Positions 27,547 through 36,305 of a stretch of 64,000 nt of DNA are shown in pieces. The DNA is from Pseudomonas sp. UBA5706 (GTDB taxonomy: Bacteria; Pseudomonadota; Gammaproteobacteria; Pseudomonadales; Pseudomonadaceae). The notes beneath the pieces were generated by a model. That model searched no databases and was not told the origin of the DNA. It worked only from the letters and a program-made list of their open reading frames with translations. The position numbers were made by a program, and so were the translations under genes. The DNA lies in NCBI RefSeq assembly GCF_002419965.1, contig NZ_DIHC01000011.1, forward strand, positions 124,491 through 188,490, given 5' to 3'. The stretch's first letter is position 1. Every line of letters begins with the position of its first letter.

Positions 27547-27691
27547 TGCGGCAGATCCTGCCCAGCCAGAAGATCAACCGCACCTATTGGATCACCACCC
27601 ACGCCGACACCTGCGAGTTGGCACGGTGAAGGTGATGCAGCAGATTCTGGAGCGTGAGGTGGCGCGGGACCCGTTGTTTTGGCGGATTTGA
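27541..27691 (+). pseudogene. LysR-type regulator fragment (last ~50 residues)
   Basis: The plus strand reads LRQILPSQKINRTYWITTHA then DTCELAR, and after a one-base deletion VKVMQQILEREVARDPLFWR to a stop. This is the C-terminal end of a LysR effector domain. The first 250 residues are missing. It probably regulated the transporter and oxidoreductase whose remains lie just to the left. Confidence 0.6.
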
Positions 27692-27720
27692 ACAAATCCC
27701 GGGTTAAACACGTTCTCCCC

Positions 27721-27811
27721 GTGGGAGCGAATTCATTCGCGAGGGGCAAGTACAACCGATACACCTATATCGGTTGGAATATCATTCGCGAATGAATTCG
27801 CTCCTACAGGG
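27721..27811. repeat. REPIN-type inverted repeat pair
   Basis: The left arm GTGGGAGCGAATTCATTCGC (27721-27740) and the right arm GCGAATGAATTCGCTCCTAC (27789-27808) are inverted copies. The loop also contains an inner dyad, CCGATA...TATCGG. The arm sequence is related to the 7.0 kb REPIN but carries the GAATTCATTC variant. Confidence 0.8.
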
Positions 27812-27835
27812 ACAATGGTCGTCCGTGAGAACGCT

Positions 27836-28681
27836 TCAGGCCTTGACCACCGAAAAATCGAACAACACCTGTGGCGCCTCGATCAGCAACGAGCGTGTCA
27901 CTTGAGGTGTGCAGCCCAGTGCCTGCAATTGCTCGACCACCGTTGCATAGCTGACTCTGTCCTCGTGCTGCGTATGCGGCCAGTCGCTGCCCCATACCAG
28001 ACGCTGCGGGCCGAAACTCTGCACCAGTAAGGGCAGCGCGGCGCGGGCAAAATCGAGGTTCTGCTGCTCACTGCCTTCCAGGCGATAGATGCCCGACACT
28101 TTCAACCACAGCTGACCACTCAGGCCCAGCTCGAGCATGTCGCCAAACCCGGGTTGATCCAGGCCCAGACGTGCGTCGGGCCGCCCGAAATGATCGACAA
28201 CGATCTTCACGCCAAATGCCAGCAAGCCACGGACCAGCGCCGGAATGTCCGCGACATGGCGATGCAGTTCCACATGCCAGTCCAGCTCGGCGACGTGGCC
28301 GAACAGGACCTTCCATTGCGGTTCGGAAAAGTCCGGTAACACCTTACCCATCAGGTTCAGGCGAATACCCACCACGCCCAGACGATCCATCTCGTCCAGT
28401 TGCGTGCGGCTGATGTCGCGATCAACAACCACCACACCGCGCAGTTGCGCGGGTGCCTGTTTCAGCGCATCGAGCAGGTAGCTGTTATCGCTGCCGAGAA
28501 AGCTCGGCTGGACCAGCACACCATGGCTCAGGCCGTGGTTGTGCAGGTTGTGCTGATACGTCGCCAGCGTGGCGTCGTAGTCGGGTGAATAGCGTCGTGC
28601 CGATGTCAGATCCAGCTCCCTGCTGAATACGTGTGCGTGGCCGTCGATGCCGAGAATCGACGCGGGAAAGGTGTCGGACAT
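27836..28681 (-). CDS. Amidohydrolase family protein (LigI / 2-pyrone-4,6-dicarboxylate lactonase-like)
   Basis: This 281-residue TIM-barrel hydrolase has the metal-binding HxH near its start (GIDGHAHVF), a central HRH (WHVELHRHVAD), VVDHFGRPD and the late aspartate in LVWGSDWPHTQHED. These are the landmarks of the amidohydrolase-2 branch that includes LigI and lactone hydrolases. It probably opens a lactone or similar ring in a carboxylate pathway. The MFS permease gene sits 72 bases upstream on the same strand and likely brings in its substrate. The exact substrate cannot be read. Confidence 0.85.
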   Translation of the reverse strand: MSDTFPASILGIDGHAHVFSRELDLTSARRYSPDYDATLATYQHNLHNHGLSHGVLVQPSFLGSDNSYLLDALKQAPAQLRGVVVVDRDISRTQLDEMDRLGVVGIRLNLMGKVLPDFSEPQWKVLFGHVAELDWHVELHRHVADIPALVRGLLAFGVKIVVDHFGRPDARLGLDQPGFGDMLELGLSGQLWLKVSGIYRLEGSEQQNLDFARAALPLLVQSFGPQRLVWGSDWPHTQHEDRVSYATVVEQLQALGCTPQVTRSLLIEAPQVLFDFSVVKA

Positions 28682-28753
28682 GGGTCTCATCTATGAAGGG
28701 AAATGCGCGGCGCCCGGCTGTTGAGGCACGGGCCACCGCGCAGGAAAGAACTA

Positions 28754-30040
28754 TCAGGCGCTGGCAGTTTCCTTACCCGCAGTGGCGCCCTGGCCGGCGG
28801 CGCTGACTTCCAGGCTGCGACCACGGGTTTCCGGCAGGCACAGCGCGGCGATCACCGCAACGCCGTAGGCAATCCCGGCATCGATACCGATGGCCGAGCC
28901 CAGCGACATCGACTCGCTCATGTGACCGACCAGAAACGGGAACACCGAGGACAGCACGCGTCCAAAGTTGTAGCAGAAGCCCACCCCTGCTCCGCGCACA
29001 TCAGCCGGGTACAGCTCGTTGAACAGGGCGCCGAGGCTGGCCGGAATGCCGGCGGCGAAGAAGCCCAGAGGGAAGCCCAGAAACAGCATTTGGGTGTTGG
29101 TCAACGGCAGGAACACATAGCACTGCACGGTGATCACGCAGCACAGGGCGAACAGCACGATGTTCATGCGCCGGCCGATACGGTCGATCAAAAAACCACT
29201 GGCCACGCAGCCGCACCAGAACGCGACGATGATCACCGCCAGATAGCCACCGGAGTTGAGCACCGATAGATTACGTTCGGTCTTGAGGAACGTCGGCAGC
29301 CAGGTCATCACCGCGTGGTAGCCACCGTGGGCGCCGAGGCCGAGCAAGCCGCCAAGCAGGGTCACGCGAATCAGTTCAGGACGGAAAATACCGGCCAGGG
29401 ATTTGAAGAAGCTCTGTGGGATGGCCTGGTCTTTTTGCAAGCGCTGGAAGCTGTCCGGCTCTTCGACATTACGGCGCACCCAGATGATCAGCAGCGAGGG
29501 CAGCAGGCCGACCAGAAACATGACGCGCCAGGCAATATCCGCTGGCACGAACGTATAGATCAGCGTGAAAACGCCGACTGCCAGGCCCCAGCCCACAGCC
29601 CAGGCGCTCTGCACGGTGCCCATGACCTTGCCGCGGTATTTGGGGTTGATGGTTTCCGCCATCAGCACCGCACCCGCCGCCCACTCGCCACCGATGCCGA
29701 AACCTTGCAGGGCCTTGACCACCAGCAGCGTATTGAAGCCGGTGACGAAAGCGGAAAGAAAGGTAAAGAAGGAAAACCAGAGGATCATCCATTGCAACGT
29801 GCGCACACGACCGTAACGGTCCGACAGCGTGCCGCCGACCCAACCGCCCAGCGCAGAAGTGATCAGTGTCACGCCGCTGATCAGGCCCGCGTCACCCTTG
29901 CTCAAGGCGAAAGCAGCGATCAATGCAGGAATGGCCAGCCCGAACATCTGCACTTCAAGGGCGTCCAGCGACCATCCGCCGAAGCAGGCCCAAAACGTTT
30001 TGCGCTCCCGAGGAGTGACTTGGCGATACCAGTTGAACAT
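28754..30040 (-). CDS. MFS transporter, carboxylate type
   Basis: Twelve transmembrane segments begin after MFNWYRQVTPRERKTFWACF. SDRYGRVRTLQWMIL is the MFS loop 2-3 motif and ALQGFGIGGEWAAGAVLMAE is the block seen in aromatic-acid/sialic-acid/lactate-type MFS members. The start at 30040 follows AAGGAC and matches the family N-terminus. It lies between the amidohydrolase and the GntR/UTRA regulator, forming a likely transporter-plus-enzyme unit. Confidence 0.88.
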   Translation of the reverse strand: MFNWYRQVTPRERKTFWACFGGWSLDALEVQMFGLAIPALIAAFALSKGDAGLISGVTLITSALGGWVGGTLSDRYGRVRTLQWMILWFSFFTFLSAFVTGFNTLLVVKALQGFGIGGEWAAGAVLMAETINPKYRGKVMGTVQSAWAVGWGLAVGVFTLIYTFVPADIAWRVMFLVGLLPSLLIIWVRRNVEEPDSFQRLQKDQAIPQSFFKSLAGIFRPELIRVTLLGGLLGLGAHGGYHAVMTWLPTFLKTERNLSVLNSGGYLAVIIVAFWCGCVASGFLIDRIGRRMNIVLFALCCVITVQCYVFLPLTNTQMLFLGFPLGFFAAGIPASLGALFNELYPADVRGAGVGFCYNFGRVLSSVFPFLVGHMSESMSLGSAIGIDAGIAYGVAVIAALCLPETRGRSLEVSAAGQGATAGKETASA

Positions 30041-30209
30041 GGTTCTTGTCCTTATGTAGGTGAAGCGGCAGGTGTTGTGAGCCCGTTCTAGGTGATGGGC
30101 TTGGTGCAAATCTTCTGTAGCCGTCCGCCATGCTGGCGCTGGCCTCGGGTCAGTCACCAGGGTGTGACCCGACAGCTCATGGCCAAACGGCTATAGGGGG
30201 CGGTGCAGG

Positions 30210-30941
30210 TCAGCGAATATCCACGCTGTAGCGAAAATGGCTGGCATGCCCGCGGGAGCGGCGCCACTCCAGCGGCTGGCCGGCGTAATTGCGCGCCAGG
30301 CGCTCGATCACCACCACGGGGCTGCCGGTCGGCACTTGCAACAGACGGGCGTGCACATCGCTGACGGCCTCAGCCGTGAGGGTCTCTTCAGCGTAGGCAA
30401 CCACCTGGCCGCACAGCGCCTCGTAGATCGGGTACAGCAAGGGGCCCTGACGGCTGAGATCGGTTTCCAGCAGGGTCTGGAATTGCACCTGCGGCAGCCA
30501 GATCTCCTCTGCAAGCACCGGCTTGGCATCGAGCAGACGCAAACGAATCAGGCGGATTACCGGCGCGTCCAAAGGCAGGCCCAATGCCTGCGAAACCGCC
30601 GACGGCGCGCTCACCGGATCGATGGACAGAATGCGGCTCTCTGGCACCTGACGTTCGCCAGCGACACTCTGAAAGCGGAAGAAGCGGAACAGCGAAGACT
30701 GGAACTGCGCGCGACGAATGAACGTGCCCCGCCCCTGCTGGCGCTCGAGGATATTCTCGTTGACCAACATATCGATGGCTTTGCGCACGGTGCCAGTGGA
30801 CAGGCAGTACTCGCTGGACAAGGCGGCTTCGGTAGGAATCGCTTCACCCGGACGCCAGCGATTATTGGCGATCTGCTCGGCCAATTGATCACGCAAACGT
30901 TGGTAAAGCGGCAGGCGAACATCACTGGACAGACGGTTCAT
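30210..30941 (-). CDS. GntR-family regulator, UTRA (HutC) subfamily
   Basis: A GntR winged helix (QRLRDQLAEQIANNRWRPGE; YCLSTGTVRKAIDMLV; QQGRGTFI) is joined to a UTRA ligand-binding domain (residues about 95-240; PVIRLIRLRLLDAKPVLAEEIWLP). The length of 243 is normal. Placed upstream of and co-directional with the MFS/amidohydrolase pair, it is most likely their repressor. Its effector is unknown. Confidence 0.88.
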   Translation of the reverse strand: MNRLSSDVRLPLYQRLRDQLAEQIANNRWRPGEAIPTEAALSSEYCLSTGTVRKAIDMLVNENILERQQGRGTFIRRAQFQSSLFRFFRFQSVAGERQVPESRILSIDPVSAPSAVSQALGLPLDAPVIRLIRLRLLDAKPVLAEEIWLPQVQFQTLLETDLSRQGPLLYPIYEALCGQVVAYAEETLTAEAVSDVHARLLQVPTGSPVVVIERLARNYAGQPLEWRRSRGHASHFRYSVDIR

Positions 30942-31090
30942 GGCGGCGCTTCGCTGTTGTAGTCATGTAGTCATCTATATGAATCTGCGCGAAGTATTAT
31001 TCCGTTACATGTGCTCGTCAAGGGTGAGGTACGTGGCGTCCTGATGAACGGCCTGCCGCTTGCTGAAAATACCCGGGGGCGCAGGCATTT

Positions 31091-31119
31091 GGCGTGCTGC
31101 CGCGAAACGGCAGCACGCC
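31091..31119. terminator. Strong GC-rich hairpin after the sugar ABC operon
   Basis: GGCGTGCTGCCG (31091-31102) and CGGCAGCACGCC (31108-31119) form a perfect 12-base stem with a CGAAA loop, 63 bases past the permease stop on the minus strand. No T-run follows on either strand, so it may stabilise the 3' end or terminate inefficiently. Confidence 0.55.
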
Positions 31120-31181
31120 CTGCATTCAAGACCGATCCACAGGTGCGTGTTGAGGGATCAATGCGATCGTTGCCGGGAGGA

Positions 31182-32210
31182 TCAAGTACGCCCGGCGTAG
31201 TGATCGATCAGCCGGTTGAGCAGGATCGCCAGAACGATGATCACGCCGGTGATCGCCATTTGATAAAAGGAACCCAACCCCAGCAGGTTGAAGATATTGC
31301 GCAGCACTTGCAGCAACATCACGGCCACCGCCGTGCCTACCACACTGCCCCGCCCGCCAAACAGGCTGGTGCCGCCCAACACCACGGCGGCGATGGCGTC
31401 CAGTTCCATCCCCTGAGCCGCTGTCGGCTGTCCGACATGCAGACGCGAGGTCATGAGAATGCCGCCGAATGCCGCAAGCACCCCGCAGATCGCGAACACG
31501 GCAATGGTCACCGCACGCACCGGCACCCCGGACAACCGCGCCGCTTCGGCATTGCCGCCCGTCGCCAGCACGTATTCACCGAACACGGTGTAACGCAGCA
31601 CGAACCAGGCGACGGCGGTGATCAACACAAAGATCAGGCCCAGCACCGGAAATGCAATGCCGTGACTGGGCAGTACATCGATCATCGCCGACCCGATACG
31701 GGTAAAGCTTTGCGGAAGACCGCCGATGGGTGCGCCGTCGGATGCCAGAAAGGTCATGCCGCGCAGCGACACCAACCCGGCCAGGGTCACGATGAAGCTC
31801 GGCACCTTACCGAACACCGTAATGCTGCCCATAAAGGTGCCGATCAACAGCCCGGCAAGCAAGGTGGCCGGCACCGCAAGCCAGCCGCCCACTTGCTGCT
31901 GCAACATCACCGACACCAGGATGCCGCCAAAGGCGCACAGGCTGCCCACCGACAGATCGATGTTGGCGGTGAGGATCACGAAGGTCATGCCAATGGCGAC
32001 GATGCCGACAATGGCCCCTTGCTGGAAAAGGTTGGCGACGTTGCCAAACGTCAGGAAATCATCCGACAGAAACGTCGCAATGATCACCGCGAACAGAAAG
32101 ATGAACACGAAGTTGTAGCGCATCACCCAGTCCAGCACGGCGTTGCGACGAAATTCGGGGAGCATCGCAGGACGCTCAAGAGAAGGCAGGCTTTTGCTTG
32201 TCGTTGTCAT
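31182..32210 (-). CDS. Sugar ABC transporter permease (RbsC-like)
   Basis: This 342-residue membrane protein has eight to ten hydrophobic helices and the RbsC/BPD_transp_2 blocks VGIVAIGMTFVILTANIDLSVGS, GGNAEAARLSGVPV and ELDAIAAVVLGGTSLFGGRGS. It forms the channel of a carbohydrate-uptake (CUT2) importer with the ATPase 3 bases upstream and the binding protein at the head of the operon. It is the last gene of the unit. Confidence 0.93.
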   Translation of the reverse strand: MTTTSKSLPSLERPAMLPEFRRNAVLDWVMRYNFVFIFLFAVIIATFLSDDFLTFGNVANLFQQGAIVGIVAIGMTFVILTANIDLSVGSLCAFGGILVSVMLQQQVGGWLAVPATLLAGLLIGTFMGSITVFGKVPSFIVTLAGLVSLRGMTFLASDGAPIGGLPQSFTRIGSAMIDVLPSHGIAFPVLGLIFVLITAVAWFVLRYTVFGEYVLATGGNAEAARLSGVPVRAVTIAVFAICGVLAAFGGILMTSRLHVGQPTAAQGMELDAIAAVVLGGTSLFGGRGSVVGTAVAVMLLQVLRNIFNLLGLGSFYQMAITGVIIVLAILLNRLIDHYAGRT

Positions 32211-32213
32211 GAT

Positions 32214-33701
32214 TCAGGCCTTTGTACCCATCAGGATAGTATGTTCGATCTGGTCGCGGCTGGCGTGCAGCGGGTCGAAACACGCGACATTCCGGCCTTC
32301 GTGCATGACCCAGATGCGGTCACAGTTGACGTACAGTTCGTCCAGCTCGCTGCTGGCCACCAGCACTGCGGCGCCCTCTTCGGCCAGCGACCGCGCCAGC
32401 GCGTACAGATCGGCCTTGGCGCCGACGTCCAGTCCGCGACTCGGTTCATCGAGCAGCAGCAACCGCGTGCCGTCGATCACCCACTTGGCCATGACCACCT
32501 TCTGCTGGTTGCCACCCGACAATTGCCGGACCGGTTGCTCCAGGGTGTCGAACTTGGTTTGCAGGCGCTTGAGGACAGGTTCGCTGCGCTGCTTGGCCTG
32601 GGCGTGAGAAAACCAGGTCAGGCGCCGGGTGTGCACCAGCGTGGCATTGCGGTAAATCGCCGCGTCCAGCAGCAGCCCTTGGCTTTTGCGGCTTTCCGGA
32701 ACCAGGCCAACACCGCAGCGGATCGCCTGGCGCGCCGTGCGCACCGAATACGGCTCGCCAAACAAACGCACCTGGGCATCGACCTTGCTGGCGCCGAACA
32801 GGCCCTTGAGCAGACTGCTGCGCCCGGCACCGTTGAGTCCGGCCAGACCGACGATCTCGCCCTGCCGCACTTCAAGGTCGCGCACATCCAGACCTTGCGC
32901 GCCTTGCAGGCGGGTGACCTGCAAGGCCAGCGCCTCCCGGGGTGGCTTGCGCGTGGCGCGTTCGAGCAACTCCCGGTGTTCGCCCACCACGGCGGCGACC
33001 AGCGCGCGGTCATCGACCTCGGACAGTGCCTGGGTTTCCAGCGTGCGGCCTGCACGCAGCACGGTGACGCGGTCGCCGATTTCGCGAATTTCGTTCAACC
33101 GATGGCTGACGTACAACACCGCGACGCCCGCTGCGGTAATCTCGCGGATCACCTGGAACACGCGCTTAAGCTCGGTTTCATTGAGCGCCGCTGAAGGCTC
33201 GTCCATCACCACCACGCGCGCCTCGCAGGTCAGCGCCCGGGCAATCGCTGCCAGTTGCTGGTTGGCAATCGACAAGGTTTCCACCCGCGCCGAGGCACTG
33301 AATCCAGCGCCCACCCGCGCCAACGCATCCTTGACCCGCGCACTGCGTCTTGCTTTGGAAATGATGCCGAAACGGTGCGGGGTGTAGCCGAGCATCAGGT
33401 TTTCTTCGACGGTCATTTGCCCGACCAGGTCCAGTTCCTGATAAATCATGGCAATCCCGGCTTCACGGGCCTGCTGCGGAGTTTTCAGTTCCACGTTGCG
33501 CCCGTCGATCAGCATCTGGCCCTGGTCGGGACGATGAGCGCCAGCCACGATCTTGAGCAGCGTACTTTTGCCCGCGCCATTGGCTCCCAGCAGGCAGTGC
33601 ACCTCGCCGCGCCTGAGCGTCAGGCTGGCATCGGTGAGGGCGATCACGTTCGGCGGGAAACGCTTGGACAGGTGACGGATGTCCAGTGCCAGGTCATTCA
33701 T
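32214..33701 (-). CDS. Sugar ABC transporter ATP-binding protein (RbsA-like)
   Basis: The protein (495 residues) is a fused double ATPase of the CUT2 type. The first half has a canonical Walker A (GANGAGKST), a degenerate signature (LSIANQQ) and Walker B (VVVMDEPSAAL). The second half has an altered Walker A (GLNGAGRSS, Lys to Arg), a good LSGGNQQK signature and LLLLDEPSRGLD. This asymmetry is normal for RbsA relatives. The start at 33701 overlaps the regulator gene's end by 8 bases. Confidence 0.93.
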   Translation of the reverse strand: MNDLALDIRHLSKRFPPNVIALTDASLTLRRGEVHCLLGANGAGKSTLLKIVAGAHRPDQGQMLIDGRNVELKTPQQAREAGIAMIYQELDLVGQMTVEENLMLGYTPHRFGIISKARRSARVKDALARVGAGFSASARVETLSIANQQLAAIARALTCEARVVVMDEPSAALNETELKRVFQVIREITAAGVAVLYVSHRLNEIREIGDRVTVLRAGRTLETQALSEVDDRALVAAVVGEHRELLERATRKPPREALALQVTRLQGAQGLDVRDLEVRQGEIVGLAGLNGAGRSSLLKGLFGASKVDAQVRLFGEPYSVRTARQAIRCGVGLVPESRKSQGLLLDAAIYRNATLVHTRRLTWFSHAQAKQRSEPVLKRLQTKFDTLEQPVRQLSGGNQQKVVMAKWVIDGTRLLLLDEPSRGLDVGAKADLYALARSLAEEGAAVLVASSELDELYVNCDRIWVMHEGRNVACFDPLHASRDQIEHTILMGTKA

Positions 33702-34716
33702 GGTCCTGCTCCAGCAAGAAATGCGCGGTGGCTTCGTCGGTCGCCAACACGTTGGCGTATCCGGCACGCAGGCAAGCCAGCACCACGGCATGCTTGGCCT
33801 GACCCACGCAAACGGCGATCGACCAGGCCTTGTCGCGCAACGCTTCGGGGCGCAGGCCCAACGTGCGGTCGTCCAGTTCAGGCATCACCACGGCGCCGTC
33901 AGCGCCGATGAAGCGGCCCATGATGTCGCCCACCGCGCCGCGACGGGCCAGCTCTTCGATCAACGGCTCATCGACGTAGCCCGACTCCAGCAGCACCGAG
34001 CGATTGGACAGCTCGCCCAAGCTGAAGCAGGCCACCGAGGCTTGCTCGCCGAGCCGCAAGACGCTGGCGATGATCGGGTCCTGCTCCAATGCTTCCCGGG
34101 TTCGCGCGTTGCCGAGAATCGCTGGCACCGGCAACAGGGTGGCGCGGCCTCTGGCGGCCTGGGCGAAGCGCTCGGCAACGTTATGACTGGGCTCGCCCAC
34201 CGAGTGGGTGTTGATGGCGCCGTTGAGCAGCACCACGTTAAGTGCTTCGTTCCAGCGCGGGGTCAGCCACTGCGACATCTTGGTCAGGGTGCGACCCCAG
34301 GACACACCGATAAGATCCGGCGCGGGCTGCAGATTGCACAGGTAACGGGCGGCGGCCTGGGTCACGGTATTGAGCGCGCTGGCATCATTGTCGTCAGCTA
34401 CCACCAGCGCCTCGCGCAAGCCGTAGCGGCGCTGCAACTCGGCCTCCAGGTGCGGCAGGCGCGTCGAACGGGCGACGATTTCGATGCGCACCACGCCGGT
34501 ATCCCGGGCTTCGCGCAGCAGGCGGCTCACCTGCCAGCGGGTCAGGCCGGTCTCCCGCGCGATGTCGCTCTGGTTTTTTTCGAGGTCGTAGAACAGTTTG
34601 GCGACCTGCACCATCAGGTCTTCGCGCTGGGTCTCGTTGGGCAAACGTGGCGCCAGTGGCTCCTGAGCGCTGGCGGTTTCGCCCGGTTGAAACACGTGCT
34701 TGTTTGATTCGCTCAT
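33694..34716 (-). CDS. SorC/DeoR-type sugar-binding regulator
   Basis: An N-terminal HTH (residues about 35-75: VAKLFYDLEKNQSDIARETG, LTRWQVSRLLREA) is followed by the SorC sugar-binding domain with VSWGRTL and VLLNGAIN. Such regulators respond to phosphorylated sugars or polyols and act as tetramers. Unusually it is inside the operon: its start overlaps the kinase stop by 4 bases (ATGA) and its end overlaps the ATPase start. Two palindromes ahead of the operon are its likely targets. Confidence 0.9.
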   Translation of the reverse strand: MSESNKHVFQPGETASAQEPLAPRLPNETQREDLMVQVAKLFYDLEKNQSDIARETGLTRWQVSRLLREARDTGVVRIEIVARSTRLPHLEAELQRRYGLREALVVADDNDASALNTVTQAAARYLCNLQPAPDLIGVSWGRTLTKMSQWLTPRWNEALNVVLLNGAINTHSVGEPSHNVAERFAQAARGRATLLPVPAILGNARTREALEQDPIIASVLRLGEQASVACFSLGELSNRSVLLESGYVDEPLIEELARRGAVGDIMGRFIGADGAVVMPELDDRTLGLRPEALRDKAWSIAVCVGQAKHAVVLACLRAGYANVLATDEATAHFLLEQDHE

Positions 34717-36251
34717 GCAGTGGGCCTCGCGAGAACGGCGCTGGACACATTGGCGCTGCGGGACATTCCCGACCTGCAGCTGATCGGTGCGACGCTTTCG
34801 GTGGCCTCGCGGTAGCGTCCCAGCAGCTCGACGTAGCAATCGTGGGCCTGGGCATCAGGCTCGATGATCCTGCCACGGGTGGTGAAGTCGGTGGCGGCCT
34901 GCTGCAGATCGCCGAAGGCACCCAGCGCGCAGGCCGCGGCGGCGGCAGTGCCGATCAGGGTGAGATTGTCGTGGGCGACCATTTCGAACGGCACGCCGGT
35001 GGCATCCACCGTGGCCTGCAGCCACAGCGGGTTGTTCTGGAAACCGCCCGCCGCGACCACGCGAGTAATCTCGGTGCCTTGGGCGCGCCATGTGTGGAAG
35101 ATGTTCGCCGAGCCCAGCGCAATGGCTTCCACCGAAGCCCGGTACAGGTCATGACGATCGTGATTGAGCGATAGCCCCATGATCGCGCCGCGCATGTCCG
35201 GTGAGCGGTACGGCGTGCGATTGCCCATCCAGTAGTCAAGCACCAGCAGTCCGGTGGAGCCGGGTTTGAGCTGTCCTGCCCGCTGGATCAGCTGCTGGTG
35301 GCCGGCGGCGTCCAGGCCGAACATCTTTTGCGCCAGCCAGTTGAGAATCGAGCCGGCGGACACCTGCCCGCCTTCCATCAGCCATTGGCCGTCGAGCAAC
35401 GCGTCGGGATACGGCCCCCAGATGCCCGGCACGTCCATGCGCTCGGGGGTGTGCATCAGTTGCACCACCGAGGTCCCGCCGATGAACAACAATTCTCCCG
35501 CCCCGGTGGTGCCCGCGCTGAGCATGGCCATGTGCGCATCGATGCCGCCTTGCGCCACCAGCGTGTCTCGACTCAAGCCCAGGTGGCTGGCAGCTTCGCC
35601 GCTGAGCGGGCCGATCCTGCCGCCTACCGCGATCACTTCACGTGGCAGCTTGTCGGCCAGTTCGGCCACCCCCAACTGTTCGTACAGCTCCACCGGAAAG
35701 CGCTCGCGGCGAGTGTCGTAGTTCCATTTGCAACTGGCGTTGAGGCGTGACGCGACCCAGCGTCCGGTGAGCTTGAAATTGATCCAGTCCACCGCCTCGC
35801 AGATGCGCTCGGCCGAGGCGTACAGGTCAGGTTCGTTGCGCGCCATCCACATCGCCTTGGGCACCAGCCATTCTACGGCGTCGCCCCCGGCATTCATCAT
35901 CGGATGGCTGACCTGCGCCGTGCGCGCGGACTCAAGACCGGCACGACAATCCATCCACAGCAGCGCCGGTCGCAACGGCTCACCGTCGGCCTTGCAGGCG
36001 ACGACGGTCGACGCGGTCGTGGCCACGCACACCCCGGCCACCTGCGGATGACCCGCCTGCGCCATCAAACGGCGGCAGGCCTCGCCCAGCGCCGCCCACC
36101 AGTGCCCGGGCAATTGCTCGGCCCAGCCCAGCTCGGGGTATTGCGTGGCATAGGCGGCCTCGGCAACCTGAATCAGCTTGTGGCTGTGCAGGTCATACAG
36201 CCCTGCCCTTACGCCACCGGTCCCGAAGTCCAGCCCCAGCAATAGGCTCAT
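34713..36251 (-). CDS. FGGY-family carbohydrate kinase
   Basis: This 512-residue sugar kinase begins LLLGLDFGTGGVRAGLYDL, the phosphate-1 motif of the ASKHA fold. It carries VATTASTVVACKADGEPL, the substrate-site LWMDCRAG, and ITRVVAAGGFQNNPLWLQATVDATG near the C-terminus, where FGGY_C lies. It is nearest in style to ribulokinase/xylulokinase or erythritol kinase relatives. With the dehydrogenase and importer next to it, it should phosphorylate an imported sugar or the keto-sugar made from a polyol. CAGGAGGA precedes the ATG. Confidence 0.9.
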   Translation of the reverse strand: MSLLLGLDFGTGGVRAGLYDLHSHKLIQVAEAAYATQYPELGWAEQLPGHWWAALGEACRRLMAQAGHPQVAGVCVATTASTVVACKADGEPLRPALLWMDCRAGLESARTAQVSHPMMNAGGDAVEWLVPKAMWMARNEPDLYASAERICEAVDWINFKLTGRWVASRLNASCKWNYDTRRERFPVELYEQLGVAELADKLPREVIAVGGRIGPLSGEAASHLGLSRDTLVAQGGIDAHMAMLSAGTTGAGELLFIGGTSVVQLMHTPERMDVPGIWGPYPDALLDGQWLMEGGQVSAGSILNWLAQKMFGLDAAGHQQLIQRAGQLKPGSTGLLVLDYWMGNRTPYRSPDMRGAIMGLSLNHDRHDLYRASVEAIALGSANIFHTWRAQGTEITRVVAAGGFQNNPLWLQATVDATGVPFEMVAHDNLTLIGTAAAAACALGAFGDLQQAATDFTTRGRIIEPDAQAHDCYVELLGRYREATESVAPISCRSGMSRSANVSSAVLARPTA

Positions 36252-36305
36252 CGATTTCCTCCTGCGTCTGGCCGACGCTTTTTGTTGTTTTTCAGCGAAT
36301 GTCGC

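Noticed and set aside
31011..33194. 727-codon open frame on the plus strand
   Set aside because: It runs antisense to the ABC permease and ATPase genes. Its product is His/Gln/Arg-rich low-complexity sequence, the usual mirror of GC-rich Pseudomonas genes.
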